In this document: positions 22,034 to 31,782 of the stretch, piece after piece
How the letters are laid out: the number at the start of each line of letters is the position of its first letter
How positions within the stretch are numbered: the stretch's first letter is position 1
DNA from: Onthophagus taurus
Taxonomy: Eukaryota > Arthropoda > Insecta > Coleoptera > Scarabaeidae
Length of the DNA: 64,000 bases
Direction of reading: 5' to 3'
Assembly (NCBI RefSeq): GCF_036711975.1
Contig: NC_091973.1
Coordinates: forward strand, 15,624,001 to 15,688,000
Notes under the pieces: generated by a model
What the model saw: only the letters and a program-made list of their open reading frames with translations
Databases searched by the model: none
What the model was told of the DNA's origin: nothing
Made by a program: the position numbers and the translations under genes

Positions 22034-22037
22034 TTAA

Positions 22038-22319
22038 GCACAAAATTATTAAAACAACATTAAACGAATTAAAACGAATGAATAAATGAATATTAAAATA
22101 GTTAACACTTTAATTATTACTTATAATTAATTACAATTAAACTTTTCTTTAGATTATAACAAAGAGTTTGATTTGTAATAATCTTCGCGACGCGAATTGC
22201 ACAGATGCTAGATGACAATTAAAATTACATTGTGCATTCGCGGTATTTTATATCTTTTCTTCTCGTTGATAGCGATTTCCAGGAATTCCTCCGGGATCCT
22301 GTGTCTCTAACCGTGTAAC
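22038..22319 (-). repeat. probable 3' LTR remnant of the env-bearing gypsy element
   Basis: On the minus strand, a purine tract (AAGGAGGGAGGAG, ending about 22320) is followed by AGTTACACGG, the AGTTA start common in gypsy-group errantivirus LTRs, and by a TATA-like GATATAAAATA near 22250. The far end and the partner LTR are not visible; piggyBac starts at 22037. Confidence 0.45.
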
Positions 22320-22329
22320 TCCTCCCTCC

Positions 22330-23821
22330 TTAGCGTGAAGACCGCAGCCGGGGGTGGCGAGGTCTGTCTTCTGACTTCTCTGCTAATGATTCTTCCTTTT
22401 CTCCCTTGGATCTTCTTTTTCTTAGGTAGATTAGGTAACTTACAACCCCTATAACAACTAAGCAAACAAAGATTATTGGAGTGGCGATGGTGGCGGAGTA
22501 ATGCACGACGCGTAATCCTTTCAGTTGCTCTTGCATCTCATGGAGTTGCTCCTTGGAGTTGTTCAGTTGGGTCCACTGGATTTCATCCAGTTTAATGTCT
22601 TCCATTTTCCAGTACGGCAGTTCTTTTTCCGTTTTGGATAGATTAATGTGGTTTAATTGAATGGTTCGATCAGGAGTATTAGTAACGTGTGCCTCCATGC
22701 GTTCATGTTTCCATTGGACGAAACATACATTAACTATTTGAATCAAATAGTTTCCTTGTATTGTCCTGTCTTCCTTCTTTTCTTCACATTGAATTATTAT
22801 ATGTTCGGATGTGGTGGCCCTGAATAACCATTCATTATTGGTGACCATTGTTAGTGTCGGCATGGGATTTCTTAGATCATATTGATGTCGCAATAGACGA
22901 TATTGGCAAGGTGTTCCTATAGTGATATCTCTGCTGGCTGTTTCACAGAGATAGCGTTCTTCTTTTATGTTCAAGCATTCCGTAGATTCAGTTATGTACC
23001 TGTCGTCATTCTCGGCAAGGTATAGGTTGTTTATTGCGAAGGTTACGAGTGTGTTATTGATAACTTGAGGGACTGGGAAAAATTTATCGTATATATTGAT
23101 ACGATTCGGATTACCATATAGGAATATCCAGTAGGAAATAAAGTTTGGTGCCTTTGCGATACACTTTAACCTTAATTGCTTTTTCCAGTGCATAGATATT
23201 TCCGTTTGTTAATGGAAGAGGTAGCTTATATGGTTTGCTCCTTTCTTGTATCATATGTAACTCCTTGAGCAGAGTTTCTGATTGCATTATGGTTGGGTGA
23301 TAGATTTCTATTTTAGCAAAGGTCTTCGTAGTGAGTAGTTGTTCTATTAGAATATTGATTGTATTGATTCCCATAGTTAATGTCCAAATCATGGCGTAAA
23401 GGTTTGCACTTCGATTTGCCTCAAGAGCGAATATTGTAATGTTCTGGATAGCTTGGCCTAGTTGTAATATTCGTGATTTAAGAATCAGTTGATTGTTCTT
23501 TATTGTTTCAGTGTTTTGCCGAAATTCTTCCATTGCTCTAATCGATATTTGATGTTGGTTAACCTTGATGACTTCTTCTTGATTTCTAGATAATTTTTCA
23601 ATGGCTTGGTCGTACCTAATAGCGTCTTCATTATTCAAATTTCCTGATGTCGCCTTGATGATGGATCCTACGAAGTTTAAGGCCCCTCGTTTGTTCCTGA
23701 TTTGCGGAAGTAATTGCCTTAAGCCAACATTCATGAAATTCTTATTGGTCTCCATTACTGACAACATTCCTTGAAGCTCTTGGTGATTATGGTTAACTTC
23801 TTTACTGGTGTTTATCATCAA
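22330..23821 (-). pseudogene. env: errantivirus-type envelope gene, decayed
   Basis: Two minus-strand frames, 23821-23111 and 23193-22330, with a frameshift in the overlap. Near 23690 a furin-like RNKR precedes GALNFVGSI, the pattern of the F-like (baculovirus F-related) envelope protein of gypsy-group endogenous retroviruses. Helical heptad-rich sequence follows. Near 22500-22430 a hydrophobic stretch (IATPIIFVCLVVIGVVSYLI) is a transmembrane segment, followed by a basic tail. The surface part ahead of the cleavage site is short and lacks a clear signal peptide, so the 5' part is probably missing. It lies downstream of an integrase fragment, as expected. Confidence 0.82.
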
Positions 23822-23892
23822 TGTCAGCTATTCACATCGATTATTCATATTTTCCGCTTCCAGCAAGATTGGTTGAATCTTGTATTGAATTG

Positions 23893-24415
23893 CTAGTGTC
23901 CATATCGCCTGTTTATTTTCCACCCTTCCGATGGTCCGTCGATGGGTGTGATTTTCACTTTTCCGTAAGCGTCTCCGAGGACGGTCCATCTGGAACAAGA
24001 CCATGTTTTAACCATCTCTTGGTATGTTCTTCCATCATAAAATAGTTCCATAGGATTTCTTATTCCCGTATGCCCCAGTGAAACTTCGATAGGGGTTAGG
24101 CTGGTTGCAGAGGAAATGCTGTTATTGTATGCAATTATTGCGGAACGCATCTTCTTTCCTTTGTTATGTCGGGTTCGTCTTCTAGGCACCTTAAGTGCTT
24201 CAGCAATGTGGAATGAAACCTCTCCACATTTGCTTGAGATTCAGGGTTTTTAGCTGTTCCGAAATGGAGTTTTATTTTATGCAAATTAGCGATTTCCTTG
24301 ATATGTTCGTTGTTAAATTCCGTTCCTCTATCACAGCGGATTTCCTCTGGAATTCCATAATAAGGAAAGTAAGTCAATAAAGCGTCTAGGACATCTGTTG
24401 GGTCTTTCGAATTTC
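23893..24415 (-). pseudogene. retroviral-type integrase fragment of the env-bearing element
   Basis: Minus-strand frames 24434-24135 and 24189-23893 with a shift near 24160. The first holds YFPYYGIPEEIRCDRGTEF, the second catalytic Asp, and ESQANVERFHSTLLKHL, the catalytic Glu. The second holds SATSLTPIEVSLG, the usual C-terminal end of the core. The first Asp and zinc finger are absent, because at about 24415 the frame changes abruptly into a MADF-domain exon of a Harbinger end. Confidence 0.8.
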
Positions 24416-24849
24416 CGAGCACACTTCTTTCCACGCAATATTCGTAGCATCCCTATCTTTAAAAATATCTAAAGTTTTGTCCCATAATACTGGTTTCGCT
24501 TCAATTGCCGAAATTAGAAGATCGTTATCAATAACTACTTCAGCCATGTTGCGATTTTTCAATTCATTTAAAAACCTAACGTCAACACAACAGTTAACGC
24601 GGTAAAAATTCGCTCAATGTGAAAGTGGTGATATATTCATATGCGCCACTGTCAATACAAGGGCGGCAAAACTGCCGCCAGCGCCAGTGGCAGTCGACGG
24701 CTGCACAGCTGTCGTCGGCGGCAAATCTTCCGCGCGATACTTTTACCGCCCAATGTGTAAACTCCCATTTGTTTCTTCGCGCCACTAGCAGAACGACGGC
24801 GACGGCAAATTTACCGCCGCGGTAAAAATCGCTCAATGTGTAACCGGCC
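24416..24849 (-). mobile_element. PIF/Harbinger element, one end with MADF exon
   Basis: A minus-strand ATG at 24547 (MAEVVIDNDLLISAIEAKP) reads into PVLWDKTLDIFKDRDATNIAW, a MADF DNA-binding domain as in the accessory protein of Harbinger elements. Upstream, 24596-24849 is GC-rich with repeated GCTCAATGTG words. It ends (reverse complement) GGCCGGTTACACATTGAG at 24849, followed by TTA, a Harbinger-like 3-bp target. The arrangement (terminus, about 200 bp, MADF start) is the same as at 53252-53030. The rest of the element is missing. Confidence 0.65.
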
Positions 24850-24868
24850 TTACGGCGTTCTTTTTCAC

Positions 24869-25478
24869 GAAATCTGCAATTCTTGGCAACGTGATTGTGT
24901 AATCCGCATATGTAACATGACGTACGGTTTTATAATGAAAAGACATTTGCAGATGAATTTTTCCCCCACAAAAGATCGCTTAATTCTTGTTGTTTGGCGT
25001 ATTCTTCGGCTATTTGTAGCGTTAAATTTGGAATTCTCATTAATAACGGTCCTAGAGTTTTTATCAACTCTTTTCTAAGTCCTAATCTAAACTAATTTAA
25101 CACGAGGTGTTTACATTTTCTTTTCAAACCTAGCTTTTCTCGCTCTAATGCTGTAGATAAATCGTCTTGTAGTCATTCACTTCCAATTGTTTTTAAACGA
25201 ATTCATTGAATCTTTGGAAACATTTTCCCAGACGCCGGAACGTTTCTCCAGGGATTTTTGAAGGTGAGAATTTTTCGATAAACTTCTTTCTGAAGTCTTT
25301 ATACGGTACGCATTCAAATCTGGATCCGACTTGAGGAATCTAAATGCGTCACCTGCTAATCTAAGTATTGCTTTGGATTTGATGTACCGTTGTAACTCTC
25401 TAGAGTATTAGCTAACACACCAAGGGAAATAAAAGGTTGTACACTTTGTGGACTTGCTGGTAATTCTGGATCAACCAT
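24869..25478 (-). pseudogene. Ty3/gypsy gag, 5' part
   Basis: An ATG at 25478 gives MVDPELPASPQSVQPFISLG. After a frameshift the sequence continues with ILRLAGDAFRFLKSDPDLN and IPGETFRRLGKCFQRFNE, the usual spacing of insect gypsy gag. Further down (about 24870-25100) it matches 3860-4100. Several frameshifts are present. Upstream are a primer-binding site and LTR, so this is the 5' end of a minus-strand element. Confidence 0.65.
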
Positions 25479-25616
25479 TTTTGCGATTTATATATCCCGT
25501 ACAATTTAAAACAAGAATAGTAAGGTGATAAAGTTGTATGAATAGATTAGTAAATTTACTGTCCTTTGCAACAAAAAACCAATGGAGATTTGATAATAAA
25601 TAATAGAATTAATTTA

Positions 25617-25631
25617 GTACCGCTGCCACCA
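25617..25631 (-). promoter_or_regulatory. primer-binding site of the gag-bearing gypsy element
   Basis: The minus strand reads TGTTACA, one T, then TGGTGGCAGCGGTAC, a primer-site form common in insect gypsy elements right after an LTR ending in TTACA. Confidence 0.6.
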
Positions 25632-26066
25632 ATGTAACACCCAGGCGATTTAAGGTAGCGTGAACTCCGCTAGATGTCAAAGAAGTTTTATGAGAGGTTA
25701 AAACGTAAAAAAAGGAATTGATTTAAAACTCATAAAATATATAAAAAAGCTTAATCTATTAAGTTAATTAAAACAATACAGTTGAAAACTTTTACGGGAA
25801 CAGTACTAAATTCAGTTCATTTAAGTTAAAATAGACTTAAATATCACTACCTTCTTACAAAGAGAGCAAGGGGGTTTAGAATGAGAGAGGTGGGACTTAC
25901 TTACTTTAACCAAAGTATTGATATGACTTATCAGCTCGTACTGGACTTCTTCTCTTAATATTATGGTCTAAATATTCAACTTACCTCAGCCATGTTAAAA
26001 ACATAAGTAAATTTAAAAAAGGAAAAACTGTTTATATATAGTACCCAAAAATAATTAGGTTTTTCC

Positions 26067-26106
26067 ACCACCCCTTCTTTAATGCAAAACAATAAAGAAG
26101 GGGTGG
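26067..26106. repeat. perfect 14-bp hairpin
   Basis: CCACCCCTTCTTTA and its exact complement TAAAGAAGGGGTGG flank a short loop. Confidence 0.85.
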
Positions 26107-26288
26107 AAGTTCCTGCGCACGCGCATTCAAGAGTTGTGAGGCACGCCTTTATGCGTTCAACGCGCCATCTTTCAGAAACGCCGATTCTAGACAGGAAGTT
26201 GTTGTACCTTCGCACCTCCGTGACGTCATCCGCCCAATGTAAAAGGATAGGGGGGAGGGGTGTCAACCACAGACTTGGGGGAAAAAAA

Positions 26289-26452
26289 ATAGGTTGGTAA
26301 CTAGATCTGGTCACTTATTAAAAAAAGTAACAGTCTACCTTGTCGGTAGTGGTTTAGTTCCACTACCAACCACTAGGTGGCGCGTTACTTTTTTTTTAAA
26401 GTCACCAGATCTAGTTATTTTTCTAATACCAACCTATTTTGTTTTTCACCAC
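26289..26452. repeat. palindromic MITE-like repeat
   Basis: Long inverted arms: ATAGGTTGGT and AACTAGATCTGGTCAC on the left; GTCACCAGATCTAGTT and ACCAACCTAT on the right. The centre has another hairpin, GGTAGTGG / CCACTACC. The whole can fold back on itself. No coding capacity. Confidence 0.75.
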
Positions 26453-27244
26453 AGCCATAGGTTGGTACCCTTCCCTATCTTGGAATTTCCAAATAATAGC
26501 CCCAGAATAAAAGGTCTAAAGGGAAAAAAAAGGATAAATTTTAAGTTTAAATTATAAATTTTCGGGAATTAATTTTTTTTTTTAAACAATTTTATAAAAT
26601 GTGCTATTAAGTTAAGCCTACCTCAGATAGTCGAAACCTGTCGCCGATAGGATGAAAATCTCTCGAAAATAATAAAAGATCCGAATAAATCGAAAATCAA
26701 CGTTTTCCAAAAATACCGTTGAAAATAAATAAGTCTCTAATGATTAATCCCGTAACAACGGATATCGATTTCCAAAATTTCCAAAATGTCCGAAGAACCA
26801 AAATTACTTATCAATCGACAATAACTCTTCAAAAGCGACTTTACTGTTCGAGAGTACGACACAAAAGAGAGCAAATCAAAATTCGAATTTCCGTAAACCC
26901 CGAAATTATCGCAAAAAAAAAATTCGCCTACGCACTCATAAACTTTGAAATATTAACTTTAAAAAAAATAACCCAAGCCGAAACAATTAATATAAGATAG
27001 CATAAAAAAATTGAACTGTATTAAGTTGTAAAATTAATTTAAAGTTTCAAAAAAAAAGTAGTGAGGAAAAATAATATTAAAGAAAGTGTCATCTAAAAAT
27101 CAGGGGAGAAACTAAGGGAAAGGAAAAAAAAATAAACAGGAATCGAACTTCAACTTCGCCGCTGAAACAAAATAAAACAACAACAAAATACGAAAAAAGA
27201 AAAGAAAGAAAACAAAAATGGGACGTAACACGCTCTTGATTTTA

Positions 27245-29075
27245 CGCATGCTAATTGAACCGAACAATTATTATAAGAGTTAGTAACTTGTAAGTAAACA
27301 CAAGCTCCGTTTGCTTTAATTGATGCATTCGAAAATCCATTTCAAATTCATTCGCATTTTGTAACGAAATATGACGTGGAATTGCAATGAAATTTAATAG
27401 AACTAACATGTCACGAAATTTACACCACCGTGTGTAAATTTGATTTGGAAGTGAAGCATCCCAATCTAACTCCGACTGCCATATACTTTGTAGGATAATT
27501 TTGGCCGTTATGATAACAGGAGTCAATAACCCTAACGGATCGAAGATTTGGGCTATCGTTTGGCTATCTATAGATCGTTTGGTACCCGTACCATAGATGT
27601 GTTTTTGCTAATGTTAAATTTGAAGACATTTTTCTGAGGATCCCACATCTGACCTAACTTACGCGTATTTTCTCTACGTCCCATGTCTATTATATCTTCC
27701 GCTCTAGTATCTGATACACAACGTAACATTGTTAGAAACCCATTTATGCAGCTTGAAACCGCCCTTATTCAAAGTTAGCGATAGTCCGTCAATAATGTGC
27801 GTAACTTCCTCAACTGAATAATAAGAAGATCGTCTACACAGGAAAAAATCGTGTTGTGTAAAAATTTTAGAGTAGTTGGTAAAAAGAATTAGAGTAAAAA
27901 TTGTAATACCACATGGTAAAAACAACTCTAATGTACACTATATTTAATATTAATATAGAGTTCATATATTATTCACTTAATAGAGTAGTGTTTACAGTTC
28001 TCTAAAGGAGAGTTCTTTTTTACTCATGTTAGTGAAGTTATGTAATATATAAAACATTAAATTTTACACAAGACGTGTAAACTGTACTTTTCCTTCAGGT
28101 ACTTCGTAGTCATCGCACTATTTTGCTCGGGATTACTCGTCGGTACCACGTGATTAACATGTGGTGTGATACAGCTAGAATTTAACGGTAATTTACTGAA
28201 CGAATCGGAACTCAACACCGTCTCGAGACCTGATTTACGAGATATAAAAAGAAAGAACGATTATTTTTATTTTAATTATGTTTGCCAAACATTTGTGTTG
28301 TGAAATTAGTGGAACTTCCGGAAGATTTTACGTACGAGTTCCTTGCGAAGATTGGAAGTATGTACAACTACATATACATACAGAAAACTTATAGAAGACT
28401 CAATAGATGCAGTTTTCATGGTGACTCGGTGGAAACTTTAAAATGGATTAAGTATGGTTATATAAAAAGAATATATAAGGATAAGTTAATTTTTTAAATT
28501 TAAGATATAACAATATATTACAAGTAAAAATAAAAACAAATATTTTATAATTTTGATTTTTATTACAAACCTAAAACCTTCCTAAAAATATTTTATACTT
28601 CCTATTAAAAATTAACACTAATAAGTGAAAGATACACACTATTTAGTGATATTTTGTCACTTAATAGAGTAAAATTAGAACGAATCTTTAATAATTTACA
28701 GTGCTAATTTTACACTGTTAGATTAGAAATGTATGTAATTAGAGTCACGACAACATCTAGTTAGATTACATATAATACACTGTTATAGTGTAACGATTTT
28801 ACACTATTTAATAAACACCATCTTTCACTATTTAGTGTAAAATTTTAATCTATTCACCTACACTATATAGTGCAAAAAAATAACTCTAAATATATTGGAC
28901 CGATCTGAACCATGTTTTACAGTTGATTTTTACTCTATATTTTTTCCTGTGTATGTAGAAATGATTCTTAATAACGTTAGCATTCACTGGATCGGAGCTT
29001 TCTAAACCTAACTGCTTTAAACAACGAGAGTAGATAAGAAACGCCTTTTCTGGAGCGGAAGTTGCTCCCTGTGCT
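27245..29075 (-). pseudogene. BEL/Pao polymerase fragment, split by a TA-flanked element
   Basis: Right part (29075-28954): SAPEKAFLIYSRCLKQLGLE and NVIKNHFY. Left part (27836-27250): DD, HIIDGLSLTLNKGGFKLHKW, then VITAKIILQSIWQSELDWD and IPRHISL. Together they follow the BEL/Pao reverse transcriptase and connection region around its YVDD motif. Several frameshifts occur, near 29060 and 27600-27700. The 1115-bp element at 27837-28951 sits exactly in the active-site box. No LTR of this copy was identified. Confidence 0.82.
27837..28951. mobile_element. non-autonomous element, 1115 bp, CACAGGAAAAAAT ends, TA target
   Basis: The left end CACAGGAAAAAATCGTG and the right end (reverse complement) CACAGGAAAAAATATAG form terminal inverted repeats; AGAGTAAAAAT follows in both. 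TA duplicates at 27835-27836 and 28952-28953. The interior is AT-rich, with repeated CACTATTTAGTG-type hairpins at 28635-28880, and has no transposase frame. The TA target and short ends point to mobilisation by a Tc1/mariner-type enzyme. Confidence 0.88.
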
Positions 29076-29226
29076 CCCCATGCTCCTGCGCATGCACATG
29101 AAGTGACGTCATAGCGCGGGAAATTTGAAACACAAAAATTCATGTGGCGCTATCTGGTGGTGTGTGGGGAAACTTACAAAGGGTTGGTTGCCTAAAAGTG
29201 GCACAATTTTTAAGTTTGTCTGATGA
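29076..29226. other. junction sequence, nothing recognised
   Basis: Moderate GC with a TGACGTCATAGCGCGGG block similar to one at 26219. No gene. Confidence 0.3.
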
Positions 29227-29508
29227 ATGATAGATGTGTTATATTTTAAATTTAAAAATTTAACATCGATTCAACGTATGACCTTTCATTCTAGACATAT
29301 GATTGTCCATAACCACGAATTTGACATTAATAAAAATTTGACATTGCTACATAAACAAAATATAGGTTTTAAGCTCAATCTATTAGAAATGTCTGAGATT
29401 GACAAATGTCGAACCAAAAATGAAGACATCGAATGCCTAAATGACCAAATACACATATCTAGGACTCCACTTTATAAATCTTTGATAAACCCATTTCCTA
29501 TTCCTTAA
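29227..29508 (+). pseudogene. Penelope-like element, C-terminal end
   Basis: A 93-residue open stretch contains MIVHNHEFDINKNLTLLHKQ, GFKLNLLEMSEIDKC, then NDQIHISRTPLYKSL before the stop. This is the order at the extreme C-terminus of Penelope-like proteins after the GIY-YIG endonuclease (AxxNHxFD, xILxxExxxxKRxxxEMxxI, NxxxDxxxL). The catalytic part is gone. It is on the opposite strand to the RT piece at 16310-17043, so it is a different copy. Confidence 0.6.
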
Positions 29509-30046
29509 TTTCCCAAATTGCAGAGGACTTTATGTACGTATACACAATTCACTCTATTTGGGATCCCCACGGCCAAAAATCCTATTTCCTACCTTTTCCC
29601 GCTTTTGAAGTTATTTAAGTTTCGTTTTTGGAATTCATTTACAATTTTAACTCATTTTAAAGTAAATTTATTTACACATTTGATATTAACATAGAAGTTG
29701 TTTAATTTAAATATTATTTTTGTCATTTGATTCTAACACAGAGGTCGCAATAGAGGTACAACCTGTAAGTTTTCTATCTCTCTTTCTCGTTATCGTTTAC
29801 GAACAATTTTATGTTACGTTTTAATTTAGAACGATAATAGAATTTAATGATAATGCACATGTTAAATCCACAAAATTTTGGAAGGTTTAATTTTACAACC
29901 CGTTTTTTTAGTTGTTTCATGTTGGCTTTTTAATTGTTGAATGTTTCTTTACATTAATTTTGACACAGTAATTTTTGGTTGTTTTTCAAATAGAATTGGT
30001 TATACCCTTTAATTAACACATGCTTAAAACCGTTATAATTTATAAA
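29509..30046. other. non-coding, nothing recognised
   Basis: AT-rich sequence without frames or repeats that I could assign. Confidence 0.4.
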
Positions 30047-30258
30047 TTAATTCTTTGTTATTATTATGATATGAGCTCTCTTTCAGTTCTTCTATAATCC
30101 ATGTAATTTCATTGATATGGGAACTGTTTCCTGTTGCATGTGATGCGTACAATAATCCCAAGCGATCTACCAACTCATTAACATCATCCCAGTATTTATA
30201 CTCAACGATTTTAGAGATCACTTCTAGATGTTGTCCGGATATTAATCCACCTTCTTTA
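30047..30258 (-). pseudogene. relic of a Polinton/Maverick protein (paralogue of 62021-63181)
   Basis: The minus strand carries EYKYWDDVNELVDRLGLL ... HINEITWIIEELKES. It aligns position by position with the C-terminus of the protein at 62021-63181 (EYEYWDDVNELVDRLRLL ... HHNEIISLIEELREA). About 70 residues remain. Upstream it is cut at 30262 by Tc1 5' sequence. A second, older Polinton copy was therefore once here. Confidence 0.8.
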
Positions 30259-30261
30259 CTT

Positions 30262-30470
30262 ATAATCTGAACGCCTGAAGATAAATCCATAATATTTGCG
30301 GAGTATAAATGTTTACTGTAGACGAGTTTGTTCAGCGAGTTTCGAGTTTTTCTGTCGCGACATTGTTGACTGAACCGCCCTTCCAAGTGGAATATTTCGT
30401 CGCTATGGAGACTGAAGTGGGTGGGATATACCGGTCGTTTTTAGTGTGGTGTGAAGGACGGTAGACAGTG
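30262..30470 (+). repeat. Tc1-family 5' fragment (copy A)
   Basis: A near copy of 30725-30925, which is the leader between the inverted repeat and the transposase of Tc1 copy B. It has the shared words GAAGATAAATCCAT, ACTGTAGACGAGTTT and ACCGGTCGTTTTT. It lacks the terminal repeat. Confidence 0.8.
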
Positions 30471-30689
30471 GATTGCGTGCGCGTCGCACAGTGGGGTATT
30501 TGATATCAAAAGTTGGCCAAAATTCGTTTATAGTCTTATTTTACGTATTTTGATATGCTAAACACGAAAAAAATATTAAAAATAATTTTTGAGGCAAGTA
30601 ATATGAAAATAATTATAATGTACTCATTACTTTTTATTTATAACAACGCTTGCATTAAATTTTACCTGAAGGTAGAATGAGAATACATA

Positions 30690-31780
30690 CACTGTTGGAA
30701 ATAATTCACGAGCACATCCTATATAATCTGAACGCGTGAAGATAAATCCATACTATTTGCGGAGCACAAAGATTTACTGTAGACGAGTTTATTCAGGGAG
30801 TTTCGAGTTGTTCCGTCGCGGCATTGTTGACTGAGCCGCCCTTCCAAGTGCAACATTCCGTCGCTATGGAGACCGAAGTGGATGGAAAATACCGGTCGTT
30901 TTTGGTGTGGTGTGAGGGACCACATTGTTATCGTACTCTGTGCGCAATGGATGGACGATCGCGTTACTTAAGCGAGTTTGAGTGAGGAATGTTTGTGGGT
31001 ATGCACATTGAGGGTGTTTCGTTCTGTGAAATTGCGCGTCGTCTCGAGCCGTCGTTATCGGCAGTGCAACGGGCATGGTGAGAATGGTCTGAGGTAGGAC
31101 ATAGGTACCTTTACCCGCGGCCGGGACGGCCCTACGCGTCCCTATCACACGAGGATCGCGCTCTTGTGTTTAGCGCTTTAGCGTCGTGTGTGTCCTCCTC
31201 AAGGCAACTTGGAGCTGTTTGGCCACTGGCAGGGGAAGGCGCACTCACTACGCGAACTGTACGGCGGCGTTTGGTAGATAGTGGACTGGCGCGCGCGTCG
31301 TGCGATACAGCGGATTCCAGTAACACCCGAGCACCGCAGCTTACGTCACGAGTGGGTCGACGCTAGGCATTAGTAGGCTGCCGAGTAGAGGGACATTTTG
31401 TTTTCCGACGAATCAAGATTCGAATTGAGCACCGGTGATGCGCGAATTTTAGTTCGTCGGAGCCGTGATGATCGTCTACTCGAGCAGTGTCTGCAAGAAC
31501 GCCCTATCCACCGACAACTGAGCATTATGGTATGGGGTGCGATTACATATGGTGGACGTACACGTCTGCTGCGTGTATAGCATACCATGACGGGTCAACG
31601 ATACGTAGATGAGGTGCTACGGTTCGTTGTGCTTCCCTACGTTCGGCGGCTCCCAGGTCTGCTATACATGCACGATAAAGTACGACAGCACATCGGGCGT
31701 GTTGTACAGACCTTTGTGGAAGAGCACCGCATACGAATGCTTCCATGGCTAGCTCGGACTCCGCATCTGAATCCCTGGAA
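30690..31780 (+). pseudogene. Tc1 transposon copy B, transposase 5' two-thirds
   Basis: The end CACTGTTGGAAAT at 30690 is preceded by TA, and the first ~49 bases match the end at 33573. The transposase starts near 30947 (MDGRSRYLSEFE), with in-frame TGA stops near 30983 and 31075. A helix-turn-helix region (ISFCEIARRLEPS-like) is followed by RALVFSAL. The catalytic block shows the first Asp in FSDESRFELS (about 31398), the second in LLYMHDKVRQH (about 31665), and LARTPHLNP before the third residue. At about 31780 the frame runs abruptly into LINE ORF1 sequence on the other strand. The missing C-terminus is present in copy C. Confidence 0.85.
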
Positions 31781-31782
31781 TC

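Larger units (their letters stand above)
25633..27230 (-). repeat. probable 5' LTR, about 1.6 kb
   Basis: Bounded on the minus strand by TGTTACGTCCCATT (27230) and GGGTGTTACA (25633), a TG...CA unit placed immediately before a primer-binding site. The partner LTR is not in the window, so the left limit rests on the TGTTACG start alone. It contains two palindromes (26067-26106, 26289-26452) that may be later insertions. Open frames inside it look accidental. Confidence 0.5.

Noticed and set aside
24619-24825. GC-rich open frames around 24594-24836
   Set aside because: They lie in the Harbinger-type terminal region and arise from its palindromic GC-rich repeats.
26719-27000. Plus-strand 93-residue open frame in the putative LTR
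   Set aside because: Lys/Ile-rich low-complexity translation in AT-rich DNA, no motif.
28620-28900. CRISPR-like array of short repeats
   Set aside because: The repeated words are palindromic, irregularly spaced, and within a TA-flanked eukaryotic transposon.
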